Shown here piece by piece: positions 50,030 through 60,550 of a stretch of 64,000 nt of DNA. Each line of letters starts with the position of its first letter. Within the stretch, counting starts at the first letter, position 1. Source of the DNA: Micrococcales bacterium (lineage in GTDB: Bacteria > Actinomycetota > Actinomycetes > Actinomycetales > Cellulomonadaceae); assembly GCA_009777345.1 (NCBI GenBank), contig WRMB01000002.1, positions 34,842 to 98,841 of the forward strand, in the 5' to 3' direction. Both the position numbers and the translations under genes were made by a program. The notes beneath the pieces were generated by a model. It was not told the DNA's origin and did no database searches. It worked only from the letters and a program-made list of their open reading frames with translations.

Positions 50030-50192
50030 GCTGACCAAGATACCTGGATAAAGGGGATGTTTCAGGCTTATACGCACCGGTGTGCCCCGTGCGCGGGACA
50101 CAGTTTGGTCACGACGCTCGTGCGGTAGTCCGATCGGGTGGTGCCGCAGACCACGAGAAGCCTCCTGACAGCACGGCTTAGTATCGAAGCTT

Positions 50193-50894
50193 GTGAAACC
50201 CGTCGTCGGAGTCCTGGCCCTGCAGGGTGATGTGCCCGAGCACCTTGCCGCACTGCGGTCCGCGGGCGCCGACGCGGTACCGGTGCGCCGCCAGGCCGAG
50301 CTGGCCGCGCTCGACGGGATAGTGCTGCCCGGCGGGGAGTCCACGGCGATCGACCGGCTGCTGCGGGCCTTCGACCTGTTCGGGCCGCTGCGCGAGCGGC
50401 TGCGGGCCGGTCTGCCCGCCTACGGTTCGTGCGCCGGGATGGTCCTGCTCGCCGACCGGGTGCTCGACGGGACGGTCGACCAGCAGACCCTCGGCGGGCT
50501 GGACGTCACGGTCCGGCGCAACGCCTTCGGCCGCCAGGTGGACTCCTTCGAGACCGACCTGGACGTGGACCAGGTCCCCGGTCCGGTGCGCGCCGTGTTC
50601 ATCCGGGCGCCGTGGGTGGAGGCGGTCGGACCGGCCGTCACGGTGCTGGCGCGGGCCTGTCTCCCGGCTCCCGGCACGCCGCGTGCCGCGAGCCGGGAGG
50701 CACGCCCTGCCGTGGAGGACGGGCCCGCCGCCGGTACCCCCGCCAGCGGGGCCGCCGGTAGGATCGTCGCGGTGCGCCAGGGGGTGCTGCTCGCGACGTC
50801 CTTCCATCCGGAGGTCACGGGCGACGACCGGGTGCACCGCCTGTTCGTGGACATGGTCCGCGGCAACCAGCCAAAGAGCCTTAGCAGACGCTAG
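50193..50894 (+). CDS. pdxT: pyridoxal 5'-phosphate synthase glutaminase subunit with palindromic in-frame insertion
   Basis: [68 protein letters not shown]; insertion [32 protein letters not shown] before [19 protein letters not shown]. Confidence 0.95.
   Translation: MKPVVGVLALQGDVPEHLAALRSAGADAVPVRRQAELAALDGIVLPGGESTAIDRLLRAFDLFGPLRERLRAGLPAYGSCAGMVLLADRVLDGTVDQQTLGGLDVTVRRNAFGRQVDSFETDLDVDQVPGPVRAVFIRAPWVEAVGPAVTVLARACLPAPGTPRAASREARPAVEDGPAAGTPASGAAGRIVAVRQGVLLATSFHPEVTGDDRVHRLFVDMVRGNQPKSLSRR
50653..50707. repeat. 55-nt imperfect palindrome inside pdxT
   Basis: CTCCCGGCTC-C-CGGCACG-CCG-CGTGCCG-C-GAGCCGGGAG (50661-50699), extended by GGGC...GCCC. Confidence 0.85.
50731..50752. repeat. 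copy 1 of 22-bp motif CCGGTAYCCCCGCCAGCGGGGC (inside pdxT)
   Basis: Differs by one base from 62684-62705; contains CCCCGC(CA)GCGGGG hairpin. Confidence 0.75.
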
Positions 50895-50912
50895 ACGGGA
50901 GCAGCACGTCCG

Positions 50913-51671
50913 ATGTCCGGTCACTCCAAGTGGGCAACCACGAAGCACAAGAAGGCGCTGGTCGACGCCAAGCGCGGCAAGCTCTTCGCCAAGCTGATCA
51001 AGAACATCGAGGTGGCGGCCCGGACCGGCGGTGGTGATCCGGCCGGGAACCCGACCCTGTACGACGCTGTCCAGAAGGCCCGCAAGTCGTCGGTACCCGC
51101 CGACAACATCGACCGGGCCGTGAAACGTGGCTCCGGTGCCGAGGCGGGCGGCGCGGAGTACCAGTCGATCCTCTACGAGGGCTACGCCCCGGGCGGGGTC
51201 GCGGTGCTCGTGGAGTGCCTGACCGACAACCGGAACCGGGCCGCATCCGACGTCCGGGTGGCTTTCACCCGCAACGGTGGCGCCATGGCCGACCCCGGGT
51301 CGGTGGCCTACCTGTTCTCGCGCAAAGGTGTCGTCGTCGTGCCGAAAGAGGGCACGACCGAGGACGACGTCATGCTCGCCGTGCTGGACGCCGGGGCCGA
51401 AGAGGTGACGGACTCGGGGGAGTCGTTCGAGGTGCTGACCGAGGCGACCGACCTGGTCCCGGTCCGTCAGGCGCTGCAGGACGCCGGGATCGAGTACGAC
51501 TCGGCCGATGTGGTGTTCTACCCGGCCACGGAGGTCGAGGTGGACGTCGAGGGGGCGCGCAAGGTCGTGCGCCTGGTGGACGCCCTGGAGGACTCCGACG
51601 ACGTGCAGAGCGTGTACGCAAACTTCACGGCGTCCGACGCGGTGCTGGCCGCGCTGGAGGCCGAGGAGTAG
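50913..51671 (+). CDS. yebC: YebC/PmpR family transcriptional regulator
   Basis: [37 protein letters not shown]. Confidence 0.97.
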   Translation: MSGHSKWATTKHKKALVDAKRGKLFAKLIKNIEVAARTGGGDPAGNPTLYDAVQKARKSSVPADNIDRAVKRGSGAEAGGAEYQSILYEGYAPGGVAVLVECLTDNRNRAASDVRVAFTRNGGAMADPGSVAYLFSRKGVVVVPKEGTTEDDVMLAVLDAGAEEVTDSGESFEVLTEATDLVPVRQALQDAGIEYDSADVVFYPATEVEVDVEGARKVVRLVDALEDSDDVQSVYANFTASDAVLAALEAEE

Positions 51672-52233
51672 GGCGCCGTCGCGCGGCCTGCTCGGCCGCC
51701 GCCCAGGTGCGCTGGGCCGCGGTGAGCGCGCCGGGCTCGCGCTGCGGGGCGCCGAGCGCCCCGGCCGGACGCCACAGGTGGCAGATGGCCAGGGCCAGGG
51801 CGTCGGCAGCGTCGGCGGGCCGGGGTCGTTCCGGCAGGTCCAGCAGCCGGGCTACCATCGTCTGGACCTGGGCCTTGTGCGCCGCACCGGTGCCGGTGAC
51901 CGCGGCCTTCACCTCGCTGGGGGTGTGCGCCGCGACCGGGATGCGGCGGCGGGCGGCGGCGAGCATGGCGATCCCTGCCACCTGGGCGGTGCCCGTCACG
52001 GTGTGCATGTTGTGCTGGGCGAACACCCGTTCCACGGCCACGGTGTCCGGAGCGTGCCGCTCCAGCCACTCGTCGATCGTCTCGGCGATGACGAGCAGGC
52101 GCTGGTCGACGCCGAGCGCCGGGTCGGACCGGGCCAGGCCGACGGCGACCAGCCGCACGCGGCGGCCCGGCAGGGAGTCCACGACGCCGAGCCCGCACCG
52201 GGTCAGGCCGGGATCGACTCCGAGGACGCGCAC
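51625..52233 (-). CDS. ruvC: Holliday junction resolvase RuvC (inverted relative to yebC/ruvA/ruvB)
   Basis: GTG 52233: [80 protein letters not shown]. Confidence 0.95.
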   Translation of the reverse strand: MRVLGVDPGLTRCGLGVVDSLPGRRVRLVAVGLARSDPALGVDQRLLVIAETIDEWLERHAPDTVAVERVFAQHNMHTVTGTAQVAGIAMLAAARRRIPVAAHTPSEVKAAVTGTGAAHKAQVQTMVARLLDLPERPRPADAADALALAICHLWRPAGALGAPQREPGALTAAQRTWAAAEQAARRRPTPRPPARPAPRRTP

Positions 52234-52351
52234 AGGGGCTATCGTCGCAGCCGGGAGACGTGGAACCTGGTAGGTGTCCGGCGTGTCGGTCGTACAGGTG
52301 TTCGTCGCATGAGAAAGTGTCGTCGTCCAACAGTCGAGAGGAGTCCAGCAG

Positions 52352-52963
52352 GTGATCGCATCGGTGCACGGTGAGGTGCTGTCCGTCGGCCTGGACACCG
52401 CGGTGGTCGAGGTCGGCGGGGTCGGGCTGGCGGTCCAGGCCACCCCGGCGACGCTGGCCGGGCTGCGGGTCGGCTCGTCGGCCCGGCTGGCGACGTCGCT
52501 GCTGGTCCGGGAGGACGCCCTGACCCTGTTCGGGTTTGCCGACGCCGACGAGCGGGAGGTGTTCGAGACCGTGCAGACCGTCACCGGGATCGGCCCGCGC
52601 CTGGCGCTGGCCATGCTGGCGGTGCACACCCCGGACGGGCTGCGCCGAGCCGTGGCCGACGAGGACCTGGCGGCGCTGCAGCGGGTCCCAGGCGTGGGCC
52701 GCAAGAGCGCCCAGCGGATCGTCCTAGAGCTCAAGGACCGGCTCGGCGCCCCGGCACGCCCGTCCGGGACCGTCGCGTCGGCGGCTCCGGACGACCGCCG
52801 GGGCCAGGTGGTCGAGGCGCTGACCGGGCTGGGCTGGCCGGAACGGGCCGCCGTCGCCGCGGTGGAGCAGGTGCTGGACGGTTCGACCGACCCGGTCGGG
52901 GCCGCCGAGGTCTCCGGGGTGCTGCGGGCCGCGCTGCGGACGCTGGGCGGTGCCCGTGGCTGA
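52352..52963 (+). CDS. ruvA: Holliday junction DNA helicase RuvA
   Basis: [62 protein letters not shown]. Confidence 0.96.
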   Translation: MIASVHGEVLSVGLDTAVVEVGGVGLAVQATPATLAGLRVGSSARLATSLLVREDALTLFGFADADEREVFETVQTVTGIGPRLALAMLAVHTPDGLRRAVADEDLAALQRVPGVGRKSAQRIVLELKDRLGAPARPSGTVASAAPDDRRGQVVEALTGLGWPERAAVAAVEQVLDGSTDPVGAAEVSGVLRAALRTLGGARG

Positions 52964-54038
52964 CGACGTGGGCACAGAGGTCGGCACAGAGATGGGCACA
53001 GACGTCGGGCACCCGGATATCGGTTCGCTGGTCCGGCCGGGCGCGGACGAGGCGGAACGAGCCGCTGAGGCGGCGCTGCGGCCCCGGACCCTGCGGGAGT
53101 TCGTCGGTCAGCGGGTGGTCCGCGACCAGCTGTCCCTGGTGCTCGACGCGGCCCGGCGTCGCGGCCGGGCGCCGGACCACGTGCTGCTGGCCGGACCGCC
53201 CGGCCTGGGCAAGACCACCCTGGCGATGATCGTCGCCGCCGAGCTGGGCGCCTCGCTGCGGGTGACCAGCGGTCCGGCCATCCAGCACGCTGGTGACCTG
53301 GCCGCGGTGCTGTCCTCGCTCGACGAGGGCGAGGTGCTGTTCATCGACGAGATCCACCGGCTGGCCCGGGCGGCCGAAGAGCTGCTGTACGTGGCGATGG
53401 AGGACTTCCGGGTCGACGTCGTCGTGGGCAAGGGCGCCGGGGCGTCGGCCATCCCGTTGGCGCTGCCGCCGTTCACCGTGGTCGGCGCGACCACCCGGTC
53501 CGGGCTGCTGCCCGCGCCGCTGCGCGACCGCTTCGGCTTCACCGCCCACCTGGACTTCTACGATCCCGCCGAGCTGGTGCGGGTGCTGGTCCGCTCCGCC
53601 GGGCTGCTGGGGGTGCGGCTGGCCGACGAGGCGGCTCAGGAGATCGCCGGCCGGTCGCGCGGCACCCCCCGGATCGCCAACCGGCTGCTGCGGCGGGTGC
53701 GGGACTGGGCCGAGGTGCGCGGCGACGGCAGCTGTTCGCTGACCGCGGCCCGTGCGGCGCTGGAGGTCTACGAGGTCGACGTCCGGGGCCTGGACCGGCT
53801 CGACCGGGCGGTGCTCGACGCGCTGTGCCGCCGGTTCGGCGGGGGACCGGTCGGCCTGACCACGCTGGCCGTGACCGTCGGCGAGGAGCCAGAGACCGTG
53901 GAGACCGTCGCCGAGCCGTTCCTCGTCCGCGAGGGGTTCGTGGCCCGGACCCCGCGGGGCCGGGTGGCCACGACCGAGGCGTGGCGCCACCTGGGCCTGG
54001 CCCCGCCCGAGCCGGTCGGCACCACGCTGTTCGACTGA
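52950..54038 (+). CDS. ruvB: Holliday junction DNA helicase RuvB
   Basis: [66 protein letters not shown]. Confidence 0.97.
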   Translation: MPVADDVGTEVGTEMGTDVGHPDIGSLVRPGADEAERAAEAALRPRTLREFVGQRVVRDQLSLVLDAARRRGRAPDHVLLAGPPGLGKTTLAMIVAAELGASLRVTSGPAIQHAGDLAAVLSSLDEGEVLFIDEIHRLARAAEELLYVAMEDFRVDVVVGKGAGASAIPLALPPFTVVGATTRSGLLPAPLRDRFGFTAHLDFYDPAELVRVLVRSAGLLGVRLADEAAQEIAGRSRGTPRIANRLLRRVRDWAEVRGDGSCSLTAARAALEVYEVDVRGLDRLDRAVLDALCRRFGGGPVGLTTLAVTVGEEPETVETVAEPFLVREGFVARTPRGRVATTEAWRHLGLAPPEPVGTTLFD

Positions 54039-54137
54039 CGAGCTGTTCGACTGACGACCGGGACAGCCTCGCCTGCGCACGGAATCGAGAGGCATGCCCT
54101 AGACTCGCCCCCGGTTGCCCCGACACGAAGGACACAT

Positions 54138-54542
54138 ATGCTCACCGGTCTGGCCCAAGAAGCCTCAGGCGGTAGCGGCGGCTTGGGCTTTATGTTCTGG
54201 GTCGTCCTCATCGGCGGCGGCGCGCTGCTGTGGACGACCTTCAGCCGCTCCCGCAAGCTGCAGCGCGGCCAGGTGGACGTGCGCAACAGCCTGGCCCCGG
54301 GCGACGAGGTGATGACCGGCTCCGGGCTGTACGGCACCGTGGTCTCGGCCGACGGCGATGTCATCGTGCTGGAGACCTCGCCCGGTGTGGAGCAGCGCTG
54401 GGCGCGGGCCGCGGTCGCGCGGAAGGTGGACCCGCTGCCGGAGGAGACAGACCCAGGGGCCGTTGAGGACGAACCGGAGTTCGACGAGTTCGAGGTCCCC
54501 GACGACCCGTCCAGCCTGGACCCTGACGACAAGAAGCCCTGA
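54138..54542 (+). CDS. yajC: preprotein translocase subunit YajC
   Basis: Short protein with one TM and RGQVDVRNSLAPGDEVMTGSGLYGTVVSADGDVIVLE; upstream of secD. Confidence 0.92.
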   Translation: MLTGLAQEASGGSGGLGFMFWVVLIGGGALLWTTFSRSRKLQRGQVDVRNSLAPGDEVMTGSGLYGTVVSADGDVIVLETSPGVEQRWARAAVARKVDPLPEETDPGAVEDEPEFDEFEVPDDPSSLDPDDKKP

Positions 54543-54605
54543 CCTGACCGGGCCGGTCGCCGACCGCGCCCCGAACCCCCGAAGCCTACGAGGAAGCCCA
54601 GTACG

Positions 54606-56468
54606 TTGGCACCACCAGTTCGCCGGCAACGGCCGGTCCGTTCCCTCGTCGTCCTCGGCGTCGTGATCGTCGCGGTCTTCGGCTCCGTCCTGGCCGGTAC
54701 TCGGTGGAGCGACGCCACCTCGACGCCGAAGCTGGCGCTGGACCTGGTGGGCGGCACCCAGCTGATCCTCCAGCCGATCCCCACCGAGACCACCGGTCGA
54801 GAGGTCACCTCCGACGATATCAACCAGGCGATCGCGGTGATCCGCCAGCGGGTGGACGCCTCGGGCGTCGCCGAGGCGGAGATCTCCAGCCAGGGCGGTA
54901 ACAACATCGTCGTCTCGCTGCCGGGTACACCGTCGAGAGCCACCCTGGACCTGGTCACCACGTCGGCCAAGATGGAGTTCCGGCCGGTGCTCGTCTACAC
55001 CCCGGTCGGGACACCCACGGACACGCCGTCGCCGACCGCCACCGACCCGGCAGAGACCGACCCGGCAGACGGCGAGCCTGCCGAGGACGGGACGGACCCC
55101 GCGACCGGCGAAGGCGGCGAGGGCACCGACCCCGCGACCGACGAGTCGACGGCTGAGCCGACCGAAGACCCGTCGCGTCCGGCCGAACCGTCGTCCCCCT
55201 CGGACGTCGCCTACTACGTCACCGCGCAGGTGCAGCAGGAGTTCGACGAGCTGGACTGCACCGTCCCGGAGAACCGCCTCGGGCGGGTCGGGAAGACCGA
55301 CGCGGCGTTCGTCACCTGCGATGCCGATCCTGACAGCCTGAGCAAGTACATCCTCGGTCCGGTAGAGGTCGAGGGCGCCCGGATCGCCAAGGCCAGCTCG
55401 GGTCTGGAGACGCTGGCCAACGGCGTGGTAGGGACCCGGTGGGTGGTCAACCTCGAGTTCGACTCCAAGGGCACCAGCCAGTTCGGGGCGGTGAGCAAGC
55501 GTCTGCTCCCCCTGCCGGAGCCGACGAACCGGTTCGGCATCGTGCTGGACGGTCTGGTGGTCTCGGCACCGTCGATCAACGCGGAGATCCTCAACGGCAA
55601 GGCGGAGATCTCCGGCAGCTTCGACCGGACGTCCGCGGCCACGCTGGCCCAGCAGCTGAGGTTCGGCTCCCTGCCGGTCAGCTTCGAGAAGAAGAGCGAA
55701 GACCGGATCTCCGCCACCCTCGGCTCCGAACAGCTGCAGAAGGGTCTGATCGCGGGTCTGATCGGCCTGCTGCTGGTCGTGGTGTACTCCGTCGCGCAGT
55801 ACCGGGTGCTCGGCCTGCTCACCGTCGGGTCGCTGGGGATCGCGGCCGTCAGCACCTACGGCTTTATCACGCTGCTGTCGTGGACGCAGGGCTACCGGCT
55901 GTCGCTGGCGGGGGTCGGTGGTCTGATCGTCGCGATCGGTATCACCGCCGACTCGTTCATCGTGTACTTCGAACGTATCCGGGACGAGCTGCGCGAGGGT
56001 CGCACCCTGGGCGCGGCGGTGGAGCACGGCTGGGCCCGGGCCCGGCGGACCATCCTGGCGTCGGACGCGGTGAACTTCCTGGCCGCGATCGTGCTGTACG
56101 TGGTGTCCGTCGGCGGGGTGCGCGGCTTCGCGTTCACCCTGGGCCTGACCACGCTGATCGACCTGGTCGTCGTGTTCGGCTTCACCCACCCGATGATGCA
56201 GATCATCGCCCGGCACCGGTTCTTCGCCGAGGGGCACGCGCTGTCCGGTCTGGACCCGCGTCGGCTCGGGGTGGCCCCGCGCTACGCCGGTCGAGGCCGG
56301 GTGTCGCGACCGGCCGCTGCCTCGGACGTGTCGGACGCTGACGAGCCGGACACGCTGGTGCCGGCGGGCCCGCCCGCTATGACGATCGCGGAGAGACGCG
56401 CCGCGGCCCGGCGAGCGGGTGCCGACCCGGCTGTCGATCCTTCCGACGACGAGGGGAGCGTGCGCTGA
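54606..56468 (+). CDS. secD: protein translocase subunit SecD
   Basis: LALDLVGGTQLILQP, AIAVIRQRVDASGVAEAEISSQGGNNIVVSLPG, C-terminal SecD/F TM block. Confidence 0.95.
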   Translation: MAPPVRRQRPVRSLVVLGVVIVAVFGSVLAGTRWSDATSTPKLALDLVGGTQLILQPIPTETTGREVTSDDINQAIAVIRQRVDASGVAEAEISSQGGNNIVVSLPGTPSRATLDLVTTSAKMEFRPVLVYTPVGTPTDTPSPTATDPAETDPADGEPAEDGTDPATGEGGEGTDPATDESTAEPTEDPSRPAEPSSPSDVAYYVTAQVQQEFDELDCTVPENRLGRVGKTDAAFVTCDADPDSLSKYILGPVEVEGARIAKASSGLETLANGVVGTRWVVNLEFDSKGTSQFGAVSKRLLPLPEPTNRFGIVLDGLVVSAPSINAEILNGKAEISGSFDRTSAATLAQQLRFGSLPVSFEKKSEDRISATLGSEQLQKGLIAGLIGLLLVVVYSVAQYRVLGLLTVGSLGIAAVSTYGFITLLSWTQGYRLSLAGVGGLIVAIGITADSFIVYFERIRDELREGRTLGAAVEHGWARARRTILASDAVNFLAAIVLYVVSVGGVRGFAFTLGLTTLIDLVVVFGFTHPMMQIIARHRFFAEGHALSGLDPRRLGVAPRYAGRGRVSRPAAASDVSDADEPDTLVPAGPPAMTIAERRAAARRAGADPAVDPSDDEGSVR

Positions 56469-57562
56469 TGGCACAGGGTTTCGGCGCCTGGGGCAACGAC
56501 CTGTACACCGGTCGTCGCTCGTACCAGATCGTGGCGCACCGCCGGTGGTGGTACCTGCTCGGCCTGGCGACCGCGGTCGTCGCGCTGGTGCTGCTGCTGG
56601 TCAAGCCGGGCCTCAACCCGGGCATCGAGTTCAGCGGCGGTACCCAGCTGACCTTGTCGGACGTCGCTTCGCCCTCGCAGGACCGGGCCGTGTCCACGGT
56701 GCGCGGGGTGGTCCCGGACGCCTCGCCGAAGGTGGTCAACGTCGGCGAGCACGGGCTGCGCATCCAGATGTCCGAGCTCGACGACGCGGACGTCCCCGAG
56801 CTGGTCACCCGGCTGGCGGACGCCTTCAACGTCTCCGAGGACCAGATCTCCCACACCTTCATCGGTCCCACCTGGGGCAAGGACGTATCGAACAAGACGC
56901 TGACCGGTATCGGCTGGTTCCTGCTCTTTGTCACCGGCGTGATGACGGTGTACTTCCGCAACTGGCGGATGGCAGTCGGGGCGCTGGTCGCCCTGTTCCA
57001 CAACCTGATCGTCACCGGTGGGGTGTACGCCGCGGTGGGCTGGGAAGTGACCCCGGCCACCGTCGTCGGGTTCCTCACCATCATGGGCTACTCGATCTAC
57101 GACACGGTCGTGGTGTTCGACAAGGTCCGGGAGAACACCGCCGACACGCTGGTCCAGTCGCGCTACACCTATGCGGAGAAGGCGAACCTGGCGGTCAACC
57201 AGACCATGGTCCGGTCCATCAACACCTCCGTGGTCGCGCTGCTGCCGGTCGGGGCGATCCTGGCCGTCGGGGCCTTCATCCTGCACGCTGGCACCTTGCG
57301 CGATATCGCGCTGGCCCTGTTCGTCGGCATCGCGGTGGGCACGGTCTCGTCGATCTTCCTGGCCACGCCGATCACGGTGACGCTGCGCGAGCTGCGGCCG
57401 GACGTCAAGGCCCACAACCGCAAGGTGCTCGCCGCCCGCGCGACCGCCGCCGGTGCGGCCCCGGGCACGACCGACGACGCGCCGCCGCCGGTCAGGGTCG
57501 GCCAGCTCCACCCCGGTGCGCACCAGGGGCAGGCCGCCCAGCCGAGACGGAAGAAGCGATGA
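56468..57562 (+). CDS. secF: protein translocase subunit SecF
   Basis: PGLNPGIEFSGGTQLTLS, YSIYDTVVVFDKVREN, NQTMVRSINTSVVALLPV. Confidence 0.95.
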   Translation: MAQGFGAWGNDLYTGRRSYQIVAHRRWWYLLGLATAVVALVLLLVKPGLNPGIEFSGGTQLTLSDVASPSQDRAVSTVRGVVPDASPKVVNVGEHGLRIQMSELDDADVPELVTRLADAFNVSEDQISHTFIGPTWGKDVSNKTLTGIGWFLLFVTGVMTVYFRNWRMAVGALVALFHNLIVTGGVYAAVGWEVTPATVVGFLTIMGYSIYDTVVVFDKVRENTADTLVQSRYTYAEKANLAVNQTMVRSINTSVVALLPVGAILAVGAFILHAGTLRDIALALFVGIAVGTVSSIFLATPITVTLRELRPDVKAHNRKVLAARATAAGAAPGTTDDAPPPVRVGQLHPGAHQGQAAQPRRKKR

Positions 57563-58107
57563 CCCAGACCAGCCCCGTCCCACCCGGTCTGTCGGCCCGC
57601 ATCGACGCCCTGCTGCGGCAGGTGCCGGACTTTCCCGAACCTGGGGTGGTGTTCCGCGATATCACCCCGCTGCTGGCCGACGCGGCGGCCTTCGCCGCGA
57701 CCATCGCCGCGGTCGCCGCGACCCCGACCGTACCGGTCGACCTGGTGGTCGGGATCGAGTCGCGCGGGTTCGTGCTGGCGGCACCCGTCGCCACCCACCT
57801 CGGCGTCGGGCTGGCGCTGGTCCGCAAGGCGGGCAAGCTACCCGGGCCGACCGTCGCCGAGAGCTACACGCTGGAGTACGGCACCGCCACGGTCGAGGTA
57901 CACCCGTTCACGGTGCCGGACGGTTCCCGGGTGCTGGTGGTCGACGACGTGCTCGCCACCGGCGGCACCGCGGCGGCTTCCGTGCGGCTGCTGGAACGGT
58001 GCGGTGCCGATGTCGTCCAGCTCACCTTCCTGGTCGAGCTGCTGGGGCTGGACGGTCGGGCCCAGCTGCCCGACGTCCCGGCCACAGCGCTGCTCGCCCT
58101 GCCGTAG
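57559..58107 (+). CDS. apt: adenine phosphoribosyltransferase
   Basis: QVPDFPEPGVVFRDITPLL, GIESRGFVLAAPVA, VLVVDDVLATGGTAAA. Confidence 0.95.
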   Translation: MTQTSPVPPGLSARIDALLRQVPDFPEPGVVFRDITPLLADAAAFAATIAAVAATPTVPVDLVVGIESRGFVLAAPVATHLGVGLALVRKAGKLPGPTVAESYTLEYGTATVEVHPFTVPDGSRVLVVDDVLATGGTAAASVRLLERCGADVVQLTFLVELLGLDGRAQLPDVPATALLALP

Positions 58108-58221
58108 CCACGGTCCACGACCACCGGACCGCGCCGGTGAGTACGCTGAACCAGCGGGACGTCCAGGGCTGCGTAGACTCAGACCTCCGGGAGCCGACCG
58201 GCGGGCGAGGGAGGTGCACAG

Positions 58222-60549
58222 ATGGGCGAGCGAGCCGCTGACGACCTGTCTGTGCCGTCCGTCTCCGGCCCGGACACCCAGCAGACCGCGGCCGCGCGGG
58301 TCCGGTCTCGTCTCGCCCGGTTCGGCGGGCGGTCCACCGTCGCGTTCCCCGCGATCGAACCGGTCCTGGCGGCGGTGCGCGACAACCACCCGAAGGCCGA
58401 CGTCGCGGTGATCGAGCAGGCCTTCGTCGTCGCCGAGCGGGCCCACCGGGGGCAGCTGCGCAAGAGCGGGGACCTGTACATCACCCACCCCATCGCCGTG
58501 GCGACGATCCTCGCCGAGCTGGGCATGACATCGTCCACCCTGGCCGCGGCGCTGCTGCACGACACGGTGGAGGACACCGACTACTCCCTGACCCAGCTGA
58601 CCGAGGACTTCGGCGACGAGATCGCGATGCTCGTCGACGGGGTGACCAAGCTCGACAAGGTCACCTACGGCGACGCCGCCCAGGCCGAGACGGTACGCAA
58701 GATGGTCGTGGCCATGTCCCGCGATATCCGGGTGCTGGTCATCAAGCTGGCCGACCGGCTGCACAACTCCCGGACCCTGCAGTACGTCCCGGCGGCCTCG
58801 GCCCAGCGCACGGCTCACGAGACCCTGGAGATCTACGCCCCGCTGGCGCACCGCCTGGGCATGAACACCATCAAGTGGGAGCTGGAGGACCTGTCCTTCG
58901 CCACGCTCTACCCGAAGGTCTACGACGAGCTGGTGCACCTGGTCTCCGAACGGGCCCCGGCCCGGGAGGAGTACCTGGCGAAGGTACGCGACGAGGTGGT
59001 CGCCGACCTGCGCACCGCCAAGATCAAGGCCGTGGTGACCGGACGGCCCAAGCACTACTACTCGATCTACCAGAAGATGATCGTGCGGGGCCGTGACTTC
59101 GCGGACATCTACGACCTGGTCGGCGTCCGGGTCCTGGTCGACACCGTCCGTGACTGCTACGCGGCGCTGGGGGTGCTGCACGCGCACTGGAACCCGGTGC
59201 CGGGCCGGTTCAAGGACTACATCGCGATGCCGAAGTTCAACCTGTACCAGTCGCTGCACACGACGGTGATCGGGCCGGACGGCAAACCGGTGGAGATCCA
59301 GATCCGGACGCACGACATGCACCGGCGGGCCGAGTACGGCGTCGCGGCGCACTGGAAGTACAAGGAGAGCTCGAAGTCCACGCGTACCGACGAGGTGGAC
59401 CTGTCCAGCGATATGGCCTGGTTGCGCCAGCTGGTCGACTGGCAGCGGGAGACAGCCGACCCGAGCGAGTTCCTGGACTCGCTGCGGTTCGAGATCGCCG
59501 GGTCGGAAGTCTACGTCTTCACCCCGAAGGGCGACGTCATCGCCCTGCCCCAGGGTTCCACCCCGGTGGACTTCGCCTACGCGGTGCACACCGAGGTCGG
59601 GCACCGCACCATGGGGGCGCGGGTCAACGGGCGGCTGGTGCCGCTGGACTCGGCCCTGGAGAACGGCGACGTGGTGGACGTGTTCACGTCCAAGTCGGAG
59701 ACGGCGGGCCCCTCCCAGGACTGGCTGTCGTTCGTCAAGAGCCCCCGGGCGCGCAACAAGATCCGGCAGTGGTTCTCCAAGGAGCGCCGTGAGGAGGCGG
59801 TCGAGCGGGGCAAGAACGCCATCGCCAAGGCCATGCGCAAGCAGAACCTGCCGATCCAGCGGCTGCTGTCGCACGAGGCCCTGGTGGCGCTGGCCCAGGA
59901 GATGCGCTTCCCCGACGTCAGCGGGCTGTACGCGGCGATAGGCGAGCAGCAGGTCGCGGCGACCACCGTCGTGACCCGGCTGGTGTCGTCCATCGGGGGA
60001 GAACCAGCCCATGAGGAAGACCTGGCCGAGGTCGCCCGGCCCGGGGTGCGGCGCAGGCCCCGCGACGGTGACCCGGGTGTCACCGTCCGCGGCGTCGACG
60101 ACGTGTGGGTCAAGCTGGCCAAGTGCTGCACCCCGGTGCCGGGAGACCCGATCGTCGGGTTCGTCACCCGCGGGTCGGGGGTGTCGGTGCACCGGACGGA
60201 CTGCATCAACGTGGAGGGGCTGCGCCGCGAGCCCGAGCGCATCGTGGACGTCAAGTGGAGCCACACCAGCTCCCAGCTGTTCCTCGTGAAGATCCAGGTC
60301 GAGGCGCTGGACCGGGCCCGGCTGCTGTCCGACGTGGCCCGGGTGCTGTCCGACCACCACGTGAACATCCTCTCCGCGGCGGTCTCGACCTCGCGGGACC
60401 GGGTGGCGCTGTCCCGGTTCGAGTTCGAGATGGCCGAGCCGTCGCACCTGGCCTCGGTGCTGGCCGCCGTGCGCAAGGTCGAGGGCGTCTACGACGTGTA
60501 CCGGATCACCGGCGCCAAGGCGGCTGCCGAACCTGTGGTCCGGGCCTGA
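58222..60549 (+). CDS. relA: bifunctional (p)ppGpp synthetase/hydrolase (RelA/SpoT)
   Basis: HD domain ([12 protein letters not shown]), RSD ([13 protein letters not shown]), TGS and ACT domains. Confidence 0.97.
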   Translation: MGERAADDLSVPSVSGPDTQQTAAARVRSRLARFGGRSTVAFPAIEPVLAAVRDNHPKADVAVIEQAFVVAERAHRGQLRKSGDLYITHPIAVATILAELGMTSSTLAAALLHDTVEDTDYSLTQLTEDFGDEIAMLVDGVTKLDKVTYGDAAQAETVRKMVVAMSRDIRVLVIKLADRLHNSRTLQYVPAASAQRTAHETLEIYAPLAHRLGMNTIKWELEDLSFATLYPKVYDELVHLVSERAPAREEYLAKVRDEVVADLRTAKIKAVVTGRPKHYYSIYQKMIVRGRDFADIYDLVGVRVLVDTVRDCYAALGVLHAHWNPVPGRFKDYIAMPKFNLYQSLHTTVIGPDGKPVEIQIRTHDMHRRAEYGVAAHWKYKESSKSTRTDEVDLSSDMAWLRQLVDWQRETADPSEFLDSLRFEIAGSEVYVFTPKGDVIALPQGSTPVDFAYAVHTEVGHRTMGARVNGRLVPLDSALENGDVVDVFTSKSETAGPSQDWLSFVKSPRARNKIRQWFSKERREEAVERGKNAIAKAMRKQNLPIQRLLSHEALVALAQEMRFPDVSGLYAAIGEQQVAATTVVTRLVSSIGGEPAHEEDLAEVARPGVRRRPRDGDPGVTVRGVDDVWVKLAKCCTPVPGDPIVGFVTRGSGVSVHRTDCINVEGLRREPERIVDVKWSHTSSQLFLVKIQVEALDRARLLSDVARVLSDHHVNILSAAVSTSRDRVALSRFEFEMAEPSHLASVLAAVRKVEGVYDVYRITGAKAAAEPVVRA

Positions 60550-60550
60550 C

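Noticed and set aside
55015-55200. Thr/Pro/Asp-rich low-complexity insertion in SecD
   Set aside because: Comparable variable extracytoplasmic linkers are common in actinobacterial SecD; no palindromic structure seen.
57838-60447. 869-aa minus-strand ORF across apt and relA
   Set aside because: Antisense to relA; composition typical of shadow ORFs, no domain motifs.
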